From: Emcibacter nanhaiensis
GTDB lineage: Bacteria > Pseudomonadota > Alphaproteobacteria > Sphingomonadales > Emcibacteraceae
Length of the DNA: 64,000 nt
Reading direction: 5' to 3'
NCBI RefSeq assembly: GCF_006385175.1
Contig: NZ_VFIY01000005.1
Coordinates: forward strand, 441,501 to 505,500
Under the pieces are notes generated by a model, which did no database searches, was not told the DNA's origin, and was given only the letters and a program-made list of their open reading frames with translations. The position numbers and the translations under genes were made by a program. Positions 1-8,363 of this stretch are shown here, piece by piece (within the stretch, counting starts at the first letter, position 1; each line of letters opens with the position of its first letter).

Positions 1-191
1 GGTTCCATGCCACGCACCACCTGTTTCCGCAGATGCCCTATCATGCGCTGGGCACGGCTCACAGGCGGCTGGCGGCCCATCCGGAGATCGGCCCCCATTT
101 CATCCAGGCCTCCCGCCCCACCTTGTGGCATGCGCTGAAAACCCTGTGGGCGGATGCGGCGGAAAGCCAGAAGTCGCCTAAAGGTAGCTGA
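1..191 (+). CDS. fatty acid desaturase, C-terminal end (cut by window start)
   Basis: The frame is open from base 3 to a TGA at 189-191 and gives 62 residues. It opens with FHATHHLFPQMPYH, which matches the third histidine box (HxxHH) and the following HHLFP...PY stretch of membrane fatty acid desaturases of the FADS family. The rest is a hydrophilic tail, as expected after the di-iron site. The start and the other two histidine boxes lie outside the window, so substrate and regiospecificity cannot be judged. The 3' end overlaps the convergent DUF1624 gene by 14 bases. The call rests on one motif and its context. Confidence 0.75.
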   Translation, partial: FHATHHLFPQMPYHALGTAHRRLAAHPEIGPHFIQASRPTLWHALKTLWADAAESQKSPKGS

Positions 192-1380
192 GCCACCATT
201 GTTTGTGGGCCTTGCGATAGTCGGAGAACCATTTGCAGGGCCAATAGAGCAATATGCAGACGATGGCCCAGGCCAGGTAGGCTTTCCACAGCACCGGCTG
301 GAAGCCCTCCGGCCAGCTACTGGGCATGAAGAAGAGCACGCCTGACTTGCCATAGGCCACCTGATACCAGATGGCTGATCCGATGTGCAGGAACAGGATA
401 TGCAGAATATAAAACAGGAACGGGGTCTTGCCGTAAACGCCCAGCACCGTCCCCACTTTGCCGGTGCATTTTTCCAGCAAAGGCAGCAACAACAGGGCCG
501 GCCCGAGGGTCATGCAAAGATATAGCAGGGACGGCGGATATTTTTCCACATTCAGGAATGACAGGGCTGTATAGAAGTCCCCTCTTGCCTGTTCGGCCCA
601 GGGGTAGGGATTGCCGTAGATGTTGAACCCGCGCAGCACCAGGAACAGGCCGATAGCGGCAAGGCCATAGGTGATCAGCTTCTTGTTGCGAACGGCTGGC
701 TCCGCTTTGAAGATCGGCGCCATGACATATCCCAGGGCCATGACGGCGAACCAGGGGATCAGCGGATAGACGAAGAAAAACGGCCCGATCGGCCCGCCGC
801 CCTGGGTGGGGTGGAAGGCCGGAACATGCAGGATGGTCCACAGCCATCCCAGCGTACCGAAGTCGGCCGGGGCGATCGGGTCTAGCAGGTTATGGCCGAA
901 GATGACAACCAGGCTGATCACGGCGATCACCGCGCGCGGCAGGAAGATCAGGCCGGCAAGGATGATCATGGACATGCCGATGGCCCAGATCACCTGCATG
1001 GTGAACCCCAGATAGGTGAACAGCCAGAGATAGGTGATCACGAATATTTCGATGAAGATGAGCCAGAATCCACGGCTCAGGAGAAAGAGCGCCAGATCCT
1101 GCTTGCCGGCATTGCGGGCATCGGCATAGAGCCAGGCGCTGACCCCGGACAGAAAAACAAAGGTCGGGGCGCAAAAATGGGTGATCCAGCGGGTGAAGAA
1201 ATAAAAGCCCGTTGTCGCGGTAGGGTCTTCCGGCGCGAATAGAGTAGGTGAATAGAAATCGCGGGCGTGATCCAGCGCCATAATGATCATGACGATGCCG
1301 CGCAGGATATCGATGCTGATGATGCGGTTGCGGTGGGCCGGTGAAACAGCGGTAGCGGCCGCAGCAGCGGTCTCTGACAT
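178..1380 (-). CDS. DUF1624 / heparan-alpha-glucosaminide acetyltransferase-like membrane protein
   Basis: This is a 400-residue inner-membrane protein with about ten hydrophobic segments. The N-terminal block RIISIDILRGIVMIIMALDH, with the ARDF that follows, is the hallmark of the DUF1624 (HGSNAT catalytic-like) family. Members are thought to be membrane acyltransferases related to the acyltransferase-3/YeiB group, but the bacterial substrate is unknown. The ATG at 1380 has a good ribosome site (AGGGGAAGAAA just upstream on the minus strand). An Ala-rich cytoplasmic leader of about 15 residues precedes the first membrane segment. It lies 92 bases downstream of the cobalamin adenosyltransferase gene on the same strand, so co-transcription is possible but not evident. 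Confidence 0.8.
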   Translation of the reverse strand: MSETAAAAATAVSPAHRNRIISIDILRGIVMIIMALDHARDFYSPTLFAPEDPTATTGFYFFTRWITHFCAPTFVFLSGVSAWLYADARNAGKQDLALFLLSRGFWLIFIEIFVITYLWLFTYLGFTMQVIWAIGMSMIILAGLIFLPRAVIAVISLVVIFGHNLLDPIAPADFGTLGWLWTILHVPAFHPTQGGGPIGPFFFVYPLIPWFAVMALGYVMAPIFKAEPAVRNKKLITYGLAAIGLFLVLRGFNIYGNPYPWAEQARGDFYTALSFLNVEKYPPSLLYLCMTLGPALLLLPLLEKCTGKVGTVLGVYGKTPFLFYILHILFLHIGSAIWYQVAYGKSGVLFFMPSSWPEGFQPVLWKAYLAWAIVCILLYWPCKWFSDYRKAHKQWWLSYL

Positions 1381-1472
1381 TTTCTTCCCCTTTTCAGATA
1401 TATTTTTATTCGTTTTAGAATAACACTATACCCTAATGGAGTAGACAAATAAATCATCGTTCCTTCGACGGT

Positions 1473-2039
1473 TTATTCCCGGTTTGCCCCCGGCACCCAT
1501 TTGACGTCGCCGGCGCCGTTGTTGTTCAGGCGCCGGCTCAGGACAAACAGATGGTCGGACAGACGGTTCAGGTACCTGATGACCTCGGCATTGACCTGTT
1601 CGGTTTCCGCCAGGCGGGCCGCCAGCCGTTCGGCGCGCCGGGTTACAGTCCGGGCCTGGTGCAGGAAGGCCGAGGCGGGCGAGCCGCCGGGCAGGACGAA
1701 ACTGTCCAGCGGTGGAATTTCCGCATTCATCAGGTCAATCTCCTGTTCCAGTCGTTCCACCTGTCCCGCAGTGATGCGCAAAGGCTCCCACTGGTAGTCT
1801 TCGGCGAACGGCAAAGCCAGGTCGGCCCCGGCATCAAACAGGTCGTTCTGGATGCGGCCCAGCATGTCATCTTCCATGCCTGATGTATGCAGCCGGACCA
1901 AGCCGATGGCCGCATTGGCCTCATCAACCGTGCCATAGGCCTCGATACGCAAGTCGTGTTTGGGCAGGCGCTCTCCGTTGGCCAGCGACGTTTGTCCCTT
2001 GTCGCCTCCCCTGGTATAGATTTTGGTCAGCTTAACCAA
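1473..2039 (-). CDS. cobO: cob(I)yrinic acid a,c-diamide adenosyltransferase, PduO type
   Basis: At 188 residues it has the usual length for the PduO/MMAB-type ATP:cob(I)alamin adenosyltransferase, which transfers the 5'-deoxyadenosyl group of ATP to Co(I) and makes the AdoCbl used by mutases. The N-terminal KIYTRGGDKGQTSL is the P-loop-like ATP-binding signature. EAYGTVDEANAAIGL and the later RRAERLAARL and LNRLSDHLFVLSR stretches are the conserved helices of the trimer. The start at 2039 has GAGGT five bases upstream. It follows the HIG1 gene by 8 bases, so the two are probably one operon. Its product would serve both Ecm and Mcm encoded in this window. Symbols cobO, pduO and mmaB are all used; the fold is the PduO one, not CobA. 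Confidence 0.92.
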   Translation of the reverse strand: MVKLTKIYTRGGDKGQTSLANGERLPKHDLRIEAYGTVDEANAAIGLVRLHTSGMEDDMLGRIQNDLFDAGADLALPFAEDYQWEPLRITAGQVERLEQEIDLMNAEIPPLDSFVLPGGSPASAFLHQARTVTRRAERLAARLAETEQVNAEVIRYLNRLSDHLFVLSRRLNNNGAGDVKWVPGANRE

Positions 2040-2048
2040 TGCGGTACC

Positions 2049-2240
2049 TCATCCATAAGCCAGCAGGTAAATGGCGATCAGGAGCAGGGTCACGAACTGC
2101 GCGATGATCCTGGCCCGCATCAGTTGATTGCCATGTTTCTTGTTGAAGTCTCCCCCTTTGCTCATGCTGGCAACACCAAGCAGCATGATTCCCCCGGTCA
2201 CAATGATCCCAAGAATGATGAGGAGTTTGAGGATTAACAT
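2049..2240 (-). CDS. HIG1-domain small twin-transmembrane protein
   Basis: A 63-residue protein with two membrane helices joined by a short polar hinge SMSKGGDFNKKHGNQLMRAR. This GG-x-F-N-x-K-x-G-N-x-LMR hinge is typical of the HIG_1_N (hypoxia-induced) family, whose mitochondrial relatives bind respiratory supercomplexes; the bacterial role is not settled. In many alphaproteobacteria this protein is encoded just ahead of the cob(I)alamin adenosyltransferase, as here. I chose the ATG at 2240; an in-frame GTG at 2255 would add five residues. Neither start has a strong ribosome site. Confidence 0.75.
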   Translation of the reverse strand: MLILKLLIILGIIVTGGIMLLGVASMSKGGDFNKKHGNQLMRARIIAQFVTLLLIAIYLLAYG

Positions 2241-2255
2241 TCTGTAAAATTCCAC

Positions 2256-2955
2256 TTATTCAATATTAACGTCTAATAAAATGCACTTTTGTAGGATTTT
2301 TACCCTGATTGCATATTTTATACGATTCACTCTTGGCATTTGGCGAGGATTTTATACAATCCCGACTCTGACCAACAGAGTTAACGTTCTAGTTTTATAG
2401 ACTATTCTTTGTTTTTCAGAAATAACAAAAGGCGTTAAGCCCGGTTCTCTTGCGGAGGAAAAGAAAAAAGAGGCTGCTTCCAAAAGAAAAACTTTTAAAA
2501 GCAGCCCCAGTTGGTATCTGTCAGAACCGCCACCCGAGGTGATCGGGAACAGAGGTCCTGATGGGGATATTCCTGAAGCCGGATCGATTGACCCCATCGG
2601 TCCGGCAAATTCTTTCAAAGTGTATCAGACTTTCGTCTGCTGGAACAGCCTCGAAAGCAATTACTTCCTTTCTGATCGGCTATTCCCACTAAAATCCCGA
2701 TAAATATGTGCAGGACATATCACAGGAATAATCGGCTGATCAAGTATTATAAATAGCTATATGTGAATTTTTATGCGCTCCAAGCCGCTATAATTGTATA
2801 ATATTCTAAAAATGGGACAATTTTCTGAATAATTGCCTATTTTTAGCCGGTCCTTGTTTGTTTTGTGGAATAGTCCGCCGCTTTCGATAACATGTCTGTC
2901 TCAAACAAATATTTGCCGCTCAGGCGACAAGAAAACCGACAAATGGGGATTATCA
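2256..2955. other. AT-rich intergenic region without a convincing gene
   Basis: These 700 bases are clearly richer in A and T than the flanks. On the plus strand a frame stays open from 2401 to a stop at 2701-2703 (100 codons) but has no ATG and no usable start near its beginning. On the minus strand an 88-codon frame (2352-2618) overlaps it. Neither resembles a family I know, so the plus frame may be a decayed gene end. The stretch 2458-2640 holds four hairpins and is listed separately. Two TATAAT matches (2789-2794, 2797-2802) lie about 160 bases before the peptidase gene, without good -35 partners. Confidence 0.5.
2458..2640 (-). ncRNA. candidate structured RNA ending in a terminator (speculative)
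   Basis: Four inverted repeats fall within 180 bases. 2472-2506 has arms GGCTGCTT and AAGCAGCC plus an inner AAAAG/CTTTT pair. 2531-2541 has CACC/GGTG. 2578-2606 has an 11-bp arm pair starting GCCGGA and ending TCCGGC. 2626-2639 has CAGAC/GTCTG. Read on the minus strand, the last has a GAAA (GNRA) loop, and the first is followed by TCTTTTTTCTTTT, an intrinsic-terminator pattern. No minus-strand gene precedes this terminator, so an RNA or the leader of the HIG1-cobO operon is the likely user. Against the minus strand: the 2578-2606 stem has a G-U pair on plus but an A-C mismatch on minus. I see no B12 box (GCCACT). Confidence 0.3.
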
Positions 2956-5076
2956 ATGGTGAGAAAGAAATCAGTAGTTTCGGGACTGTGTGCCGCTCTT
3001 TTGCTGGTGAGCGGAGGAGCCGCGCGGGCCGGGCAAACAACCGGGGCGGATGCCCTGGACCAGTCTCTCCTGTGGCTGGAGGAGATTCAGGGGGACAAGG
3101 CCCTCGACTGGGTGCGCGCCCGGAACAGCAGGACTGTTGCGGAGATTACGGCGGATCCCCGTTTTGACGCCTTCAAGCAGGAAGCCTATGACATCCTGAC
3201 GGCAGAAGACCGGCTCGCCGTCGGCGACCTGCAGGGGGAGTATGTCTACAACTTCTGGCAGGACGAAGCGCATGTGCGCGGTATCTGGCGCCGCAGCCCG
3301 GTGGCAGCCTACAGGGCCGGTAAACCCGACTGGGAACTTCTCCTTGATGTGGACGTCCTGGCGGCGGCGGAAGGGGAAAACTGGGTCTATAAGGGCGCCA
3401 ACTGCCTGGCCCCCGCCTACAGGCGCTGTATCATTGAACTGGCACCGGGCGGGACAGACGCGGCCGTGTACCGGGAGTTTGATCTGGACACCAAGTCTTT
3501 TGTCAAAGGAGGCTTTGACATACCCCTGGCCAAAAGCTGGATAGACTGGCTGGATGGCGACATACTGATGGTGGCGACCGACTGGGGCGCGCCGGACAGC
3601 CTGAACGCTTCCGGATATCCGCGGGAAATGAAGATCCTTGCCCGGGGGCAGAAGTTGTCCGAGGCGTCCCCGTTGATGAAAATCGACGCCGATGAAACCT
3701 TTATTTTCCCGACCGGCTTTTACCGCGAGGAAGGCGGTGCCAGCTTCCTGCTACGCGGTCACAGCTTTTTCGAGTTCAGCTATTATGTGCTGGATAGCGA
3801 TAATCAGCCCCGGCAGTTGCCGATCCCCCGCAAGCTTGACCTGGAAGGTCTGTTTGAAGGCCGGGTGATCATCCGGATCCAGGAGGACTGGCGCGGCCAT
3901 AAGGCCGGCAGCCTGCTGGCTTTCCCGTTGAAAGAATTCATGGAAAGCGGGCAGATCACTACGATCGAGGAAATTTACGATCCGGGGGATAGCGGCACTA
4001 TCCGGCAGGTGGCGATCGGCAAATCTTCTGTGGTCGTCAATTTGCTGGAAGATGTTTCCAGCCGGATCCGGACATTTTCCCTGAAAGATGGTGATTGGAG
4101 CGGCAGCGAAGTGGAAATGCCGGGCGAACAGGTGCTGACCCTTCGTTCCTCCACCTACAGCCGGGACGACATGTTGCTGGAAAAGGAAGGCCTGCTCACC
4201 CCGCCCAGCCTTTATTTTGTGAATTTCAAGGAGGGTGTTTCAGAAAAACTGCAGTCTGTGTCCCTGAAATTCGATACCAAGGACCTGATGGTGGAGAAGA
4301 AGTTTGCCACCAGCAAGGACGGGACAAAGGTGCCCTATTTCCTGGTTTACAGGAAAGGTGTCAAACTGGACGGTAAAACCCCGGTGCTGCAATATGGCTA
4401 TGGCGGCTTTGACATTTCCGTTTTGCCGCGGCACAAGCCGGTGCTCGGCAAGCTGTGGCTGGAAAAAGGCGGGGCCTATGTGATCGCCAATATCCGCGGC
4501 GGCGGGGAATATGGCCCGCGCTGGCATGAGGCGGCCCTGTTTGAACATCGCCAGCGGGCCTATGACGACTTCTTCGCCGTGGCCGAGGCGGTACAGGCCA
4601 GCGGCATCTCATCGCCGCGCCATTACGGCGCCTTCGGGCGCAGCAACGGCGGCCTGCTGATGGGGGTTTCCTTCACCCAGCGGCCGGACCTGTTCCATGG
4701 CATCATCTGCGGCGTGCCGCTCCTGGATATGAAGCGCTATAACAAGCTTTTGGCGGGCGCCAGCTGGATGGGGGAATATGGCAATCCGGATATTCCGGAG
4801 CAATGGGCCTATATCCGCAAATATTCGCCGTTCCAGAATCTGAAAAAGGACGGGAACTATCCGCGGGTCTATTTCTTCACCTCGACCCTGGATGACCGGG
4901 TCCATCCCGGCCATGCCCGCAAGATGGCGGCCAAGATGGAAGCTTATGGCCAGCCCTTCTTCTATTATGAAAATATCGAAGGCGGTCACAAGGGCAATGC
5001 CAACCATGATCAGGAAGCGACCATGCGGGCGCTGGAATATCTCTATCTCTGGCGGGAGCTGGAAGGCGATGACTGA
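2956..5076 (+). CDS. exported prolyl oligopeptidase family serine peptidase (S9A)
   Basis: The 706-residue protein has a clear signal peptide (MVRKKS, then a hydrophobic stretch ending near ARAG). An N-terminal beta-propeller (about 35-420) is followed by an alpha/beta hydrolase domain. The catalytic serine lies in AFGRSNGGLL (Ser about 563), the aspartate in LDDRVHPGH (about 646) and the histidine in EGGHKGN (about 678). Members cleave short proline-containing peptides, here presumably in the periplasm. I chose the ATG at 2956 because it starts the signal peptide and has GGGGA six bases upstream; the frame is open further upstream (TTG at 2833) but that part is not protein-like. The gene stands alone and is closed by a two-way terminator. 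Confidence 0.9.
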   Translation: MVRKKSVVSGLCAALLLVSGGAARAGQTTGADALDQSLLWLEEIQGDKALDWVRARNSRTVAEITADPRFDAFKQEAYDILTAEDRLAVGDLQGEYVYNFWQDEAHVRGIWRRSPVAAYRAGKPDWELLLDVDVLAAAEGENWVYKGANCLAPAYRRCIIELAPGGTDAAVYREFDLDTKSFVKGGFDIPLAKSWIDWLDGDILMVATDWGAPDSLNASGYPREMKILARGQKLSEASPLMKIDADETFIFPTGFYREEGGASFLLRGHSFFEFSYYVLDSDNQPRQLPIPRKLDLEGLFEGRVIIRIQEDWRGHKAGSLLAFPLKEFMESGQITTIEEIYDPGDSGTIRQVAIGKSSVVVNLLEDVSSRIRTFSLKDGDWSGSEVEMPGEQVLTLRSSTYSRDDMLLEKEGLLTPPSLYFVNFKEGVSEKLQSVSLKFDTKDLMVEKKFATSKDGTKVPYFLVYRKGVKLDGKTPVLQYGYGGFDISVLPRHKPVLGKLWLEKGGAYVIANIRGGGEYGPRWHEAALFEHRQRAYDDFFAVAEAVQASGISSPRHYGAFGRSNGGLLMGVSFTQRPDLFHGIICGVPLLDMKRYNKLLAGASWMGEYGNPDIPEQWAYIRKYSPFQNLKKDGNYPRVYFFTSTLDDRVHPGHARKMAAKMEAYGQPFFYYENIEGGHKGNANHDQEATMRALEYLYLWRELEGDD

Positions 5077-5081
5077 ATGAA

Positions 5082-5114
5082 AAAGGGCCGGAGTTGATCC
5101 GGCCCTTTGTTTTT
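5082..5114. terminator. bidirectional intrinsic terminator
   Basis: A perfect 11-bp stem (AAAGGGCCGGA, loop GTTGA, TCCGGCCCTTT) is followed by GTTTTT on the plus strand and, through the A-run in front, by T residues on the minus strand. It sits between the convergent peptidase and mcd genes and can serve both. Confidence 0.9.
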
Positions 5115-5116
5115 GA

Positions 5117-6772
5117 TCAGTTGCCGGCTTCGGAGAGCAGCCGCCGGGCGATCACATCGGCCTGGATTTCCGCTGCGCCCTCGAAAATATTCAGGATGCG
5201 GGCATCGCACAGCACCCGGCTGATGGCATATTCCAGCGCATAACCGTTGCCGCCGTGGATCTGCAGCGCGTTGTCGGCGGTGGACCAGGCGACCCGGGCG
5301 CCAAGCAGCTTGGCCATGCCGGCCTCCAGGTCGCAGCGCTTGTCTTCGTCCTTCTGCCGGGCGGCGAAATAGGTCAGCTGCCGGGTCATCATGATTTCCA
5401 CAACCGCCAGCGCAATCTTGCTGTGTACCCGGGGGAAGTTGAAGATGGGCTGGCCGAACTGGATGCGTTCGGTGGCGTAACGCAGGCCCAGCTCCAGGGC
5501 GCACTGGGCGACGCCGAGCGCGCGGGCCGCGGTCTGGATGCGGGCGCTCTCGAAGGTGACCATCAGCTGTTTGAAGCCGTTGCCTTCCTCGCCGCCGAGC
5601 AGGTTTTCCGCCTTGACCTTGAAGCCGTCAAAGCCGAGCTCGAATTCCTTCATGCCGCGATAGCCCAGCACCTCGATCTCGCCGCCGGTCATGCCGTCGG
5701 TGGGGAACGGATTGTCTTCGGTGCCGCGTTCTTTTTCGGCCAGGAACATGCTCAGTCCCTTGTAGCCCGGTTCATTGGGGTTGGTGCGGGCCAGCAGGGT
5801 CATGACATCGGCCCGGGCCGCATGGGTGATCCAGGTCTTGTTGCCGGTGATGGTATAGCTGTCGCCGTCCCTGACCGCGCGGGTCCTGAGCGATCCGAGG
5901 TCGGAGCCGGTATTGGGTTCGGTGAAGACCGCCGTCGGCAGGATTTCACCGGTGGCGATCTTCGGCAGCCATTGCGCCTTCTGTTCCTCGGTGCCGCCGC
6001 CCATGATCAGTTCGGCGGCAATTTCCGAGCGGGTGCCGAGCGAGCCGACGCCGATATAACCGCGGCTCAGTTCCTCGGACACGATACACATGCTGGTCTT
6101 GCCCAGCTCCGATCCGCCATATTGTTCGGGGATGGTCAGGCCGAACACGCCCATTTCGCTCATCTTGTCGATGACCTCCATGGGGATATAGTCGTCGCGC
6201 TCGTGCCAGCCGTGGGCATGGGGAATGACTTCCTCGTTGGCGAAGCGGCGGAACTGGTCGCGGATCATTTCATACATTTCATCCAGGCCCAGATTGCCGA
6301 ATTCCCCGGAATCAAGACTGTGTTCCACCAGCCGGGCGATCTTTTCACGGTTTTCCGGGGTGTTGCCGGTCTCGATCAGGTAGATCACTTCTTCGGTGCC
6401 GAAGGCGTTGACGTCATCAATGGACACCCACATGGCATCGGGCCGGATGATTTCGCCTTGGCTCATGGGGATGCCGCCACGCATCTGGCTCAGATATTCG
6501 CCGAAACCGACCCGCAGGATCAGTTCCTCAAGTTCGGTGAACTTGCCTTCGGTGGACAGGTTCTTCGCCCACTCCAGGGTCTGGCGCAGGGTTTCCGCAT
6601 AGGTCGCAATCCAGGACAGGCCGTGGCATTCGAACTGGTGCTCGGCCATCAGGGTGCGGTCGAGCTTGCCGTCCTTGACCAGATGGGCGCGCAGGCCGTC
6701 CCGCGCAGACGCCACCAGCTTGTCCGCCGCCGCAAGGGCGGCCTCGCAGGCGGGAAACAGTTCAAAGGTCAT
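5117..6772 (-). CDS. mcd: (2S)-methylsuccinyl-CoA dehydrogenase
   Basis: A 551-residue member of the acyl-CoA dehydrogenase family. It is longer than ordinary acyl-CoA dehydrogenases (about 380-400) because of an extra N-terminal region of about 150 residues, as known for Mcd of the ethylmalonyl-CoA pathway. The FAD enzyme oxidises methylsuccinyl-CoA to mesaconyl-CoA. The standard core begins near residue 160 (MIRDQFRRFANEEVIPHA). TAVFTEPNTGSDLGSL and KTWITHAARADVM are FAD/substrate-binding blocks, and the C-terminal QIHGGNGYALEY and ILNIFEGAAEIQ form the active-site end. It starts 11 bases after the ccr stop, and its ribosome site GGGAG overlaps that stop, so ccr-mcd is an operon. The adjacency to ccr makes the specific assignment firm. 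Confidence 0.92.
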   Translation of the reverse strand: MTFELFPACEAALAAADKLVASARDGLRAHLVKDGKLDRTLMAEHQFECHGLSWIATYAETLRQTLEWAKNLSTEGKFTELEELILRVGFGEYLSQMRGGIPMSQGEIIRPDAMWVSIDDVNAFGTEEVIYLIETGNTPENREKIARLVEHSLDSGEFGNLGLDEMYEMIRDQFRRFANEEVIPHAHGWHERDDYIPMEVIDKMSEMGVFGLTIPEQYGGSELGKTSMCIVSEELSRGYIGVGSLGTRSEIAAELIMGGGTEEQKAQWLPKIATGEILPTAVFTEPNTGSDLGSLRTRAVRDGDSYTITGNKTWITHAARADVMTLLARTNPNEPGYKGLSMFLAEKERGTEDNPFPTDGMTGGEIEVLGYRGMKEFELGFDGFKVKAENLLGGEEGNGFKQLMVTFESARIQTAARALGVAQCALELGLRYATERIQFGQPIFNFPRVHSKIALAVVEIMMTRQLTYFAARQKDEDKRCDLEAGMAKLLGARVAWSTADNALQIHGGNGYALEYAISRVLCDARILNIFEGAAEIQADVIARRLLSEAGN

Positions 6773-6783
6773 TTGACTTCTCC

Positions 6784-8094
6784 CTAGCCGTTGTTGCCGG
6801 CTTCGACGGCGTCTTCAAAAGTGGTCAGCCCCGGGGTTTTGGCGGAAACAAGGACCGCCATATTGCCGGGCTTGTGCTGGTTCTTCCACATTTTGGTATG
6901 GGCGCGGGGAATGTCGTTCCAGGAAAAGACCTCTGACATGCAGGGATCGATGCGGCGATCAATGACCAGCCGGTTGGCTTCGGAGGCCTGCTTGAGGTTG
7001 GCAAAGTGGCTGCCCTGGATACGTTTCTGGCGCATCCAGACAAAGCGGGCGTCAAAGGTGATGTTGTAGCCGGTGGTGCCGGCGCAGAAGACTACCATGC
7101 CGCCGCGCTTGACCACGAAACAGGACACCGGGAAGGTGGCTTCGCCGGGGTGTTCGAACACGCTGTCCACGTCATTGCCCTTGCCGGTGATGTTCCAGAT
7201 GGCCTTGCCGAATTCACGGGTTTTTTTCAGATATTCGCCATATTCTTTGGTCTCGCTGACCGGGGGGAGCTGGCCCCAGCAATCATAATCCTTGCGGTTG
7301 ATCACGCCCTTGGCGCCGAGCGACATGACAAATTCGCGCTTGTCCTCTTCCGAGATCACACCGATGGCATGAGCCCCGGCAGCGGCAATCAGCTGGATCG
7401 CCATGGAGCCGAGGCCGCCGGAGGCGCCCCACACCAGGACATTATGACCCGGGCGCAGGATATGCGGGCGATGCCCGAACAGCATGCGGTAGGCGGTGGC
7501 GAGGGTGAGCACATAACAGGCGCTTTCCTCCCAGGTCAGGTGCTTGGGCCGCGGCATCAGCTGGCGCGCCTGGACCTTGGCGAACTGGGCGAAGGAGCCG
7601 TCCGGGGTCTCATAACCCCAGATGCGCTGGCTGGTGGAGAACATCGGGTCGCCGCCGTTGCATTCCTCGTCGTCACCATCGTCCTGGTTACAGTGGACCA
7701 CAACTTCGTCACCGACCTTGAAGCGTTTGACCCGGCTGCCGACCTTATAGACAATCCCGGCGGCATCGGAGCCGGCGATATGATAGTCGGCGCCATGCAC
7801 GTCAAAGACGGACATGGGGATGCCGAGGCCGGCCCAGACGCCGTTGTAGTTGACGCCGGCGGCCATCACCAGAATCAGCACTTCGTCGGAATCGATTTCC
7901 GGCACATCAACCACTTCCTGCTGGAAGGATTGTTCCGGCGGGCCAAGCCGGTCCGGGCGGATCGCCCAGGCATACATTTTGGCCGGCACGTGACCGACGG
8001 GCGGGATCTCCCCGACCTCATACAGGTCCTTTTTTTCGAATTTGCCTTCCAGGTTTTCCCGTTCGGCAATTTCCTCGGCTGTCAGTTTACTCAT
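6784..8094 (-). CDS. ccr: crotonyl-CoA carboxylase/reductase
   Basis: A 436-residue medium-chain dehydrogenase/reductase of the Ccr type, which reductively carboxylates crotonyl-CoA with NADPH and CO2 to ethylmalonyl-CoA, the key step of the ethylmalonyl-CoA pathway. The Ccr-specific N-terminal block (YEVGEIPPVGHVPAKMYAWA) is present. NYNGVWAGLG carries the conserved Asn, WGASGGLGSMAIQLI is the nucleotide-binding motif, and QGSHFANLKQA holds the active-site His region. I chose the ATG at 8094 (MSKLTAEE) because GAGGGACAAC precedes it; the frame is open 96 bases further upstream but into non-protein-like sequence. First gene of the ccr-mcd operon, divergent from ecm across a 269-base control region. 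Confidence 0.95.
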   Translation of the reverse strand: MSKLTAEEIAERENLEGKFEKKDLYEVGEIPPVGHVPAKMYAWAIRPDRLGPPEQSFQQEVVDVPEIDSDEVLILVMAAGVNYNGVWAGLGIPMSVFDVHGADYHIAGSDAAGIVYKVGSRVKRFKVGDEVVVHCNQDDGDDEECNGGDPMFSTSQRIWGYETPDGSFAQFAKVQARQLMPRPKHLTWEESACYVLTLATAYRMLFGHRPHILRPGHNVLVWGASGGLGSMAIQLIAAAGAHAIGVISEEDKREFVMSLGAKGVINRKDYDCWGQLPPVSETKEYGEYLKKTREFGKAIWNITGKGNDVDSVFEHPGEATFPVSCFVVKRGGMVVFCAGTTGYNITFDARFVWMRQKRIQGSHFANLKQASEANRLVIDRRIDPCMSEVFSWNDIPRAHTKMWKNQHKPGNMAVLVSAKTPGLTTFEDAVEAGNNG

Positions 8095-8188
8095 GTTGTC
8101 CCTCGATAAGCTGTGTGTGTATCCCTTGATGCGCCGTCGGGGCCCGGTTTTTCTCCCCGGGGCCGGAATTTTTTTACTGTCCCGCAGC

Positions 8189-8204
8189 AATATGATACCA
8201 TATT
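8189..8204. promoter_or_regulatory. inverted repeat in ccr/ecm control region
   Basis: AATATG, four-base spacer ATAC, CATATT is a perfect inverted repeat. Its minus-strand reading contains TATCAT, a possible -10 for ccr, so a bound protein would cover that promoter. Functional meaning is inferred only. Confidence 0.4.
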
Positions 8205-8216
8205 AAACGGCATTTT

Positions 8217-8233
8217 TTATTGCATCGCAATAA
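8217..8233. promoter_or_regulatory. 17-bp palindrome, candidate operator for ccr/ecm
   Basis: TTATTGC-ATC-GCAATAA is a perfect 7-3-7 palindrome in the middle of the divergent region. A related element, ATTGC-N6-GCAAT, lies at 8330-8345 just before the ecm ribosome site, and a single TTATTGC half-site occurs at 42741-42747 ahead of the methylmalonyl-CoA mutase gene. The shared core suggests one regulator of the B12-dependent carbon pathway. Confidence 0.45.
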
Positions 8234-8363
8234 TAATTATATTATTTCTTAATTCAGGTCTAGTGAGAAATAATATTTTTTTAAAACCATTGATTTTGGT
8301 AATAAAACAATTAGTTTAAGCATTAAATAATTGCTGCTTTGCAATAAGAGGGACGAGAGCAAT

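Noticed and set aside
2472-2481. GGAAGCAGCC on the minus strand, as in the SRP RNA loop
   Set aside because: The rest of the SRP RNA domain (the GGTCAGGTCCGGAAGG part and the partner strand) is absent, and these bases pair in a terminator-like stem instead.
2352-2618. 88-codon minus-strand frame in the AT-rich gap
   Set aside because: No ribosome site, no recognisable features, overlaps a cluster of hairpins and an opposite open frame; kept only as part of the intergenic description.
1381-2955. Possible cobalamin riboswitch for the adenosyltransferase operon
   Set aside because: I searched by eye for the B12 box (GCCACT) and the conserved core on the minus strand and found neither. The regions before ecm, mcm and cobS also lack them.
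8128-8177. GC-rich hairpin followed by TTTTTTT on the plus strand before ecm
   Set aside because: The stem has a mismatch and only five contiguous pairs, and no plus-strand transcript is expected to enter from the ccr side. It might block antisense transcription, but support is thin.
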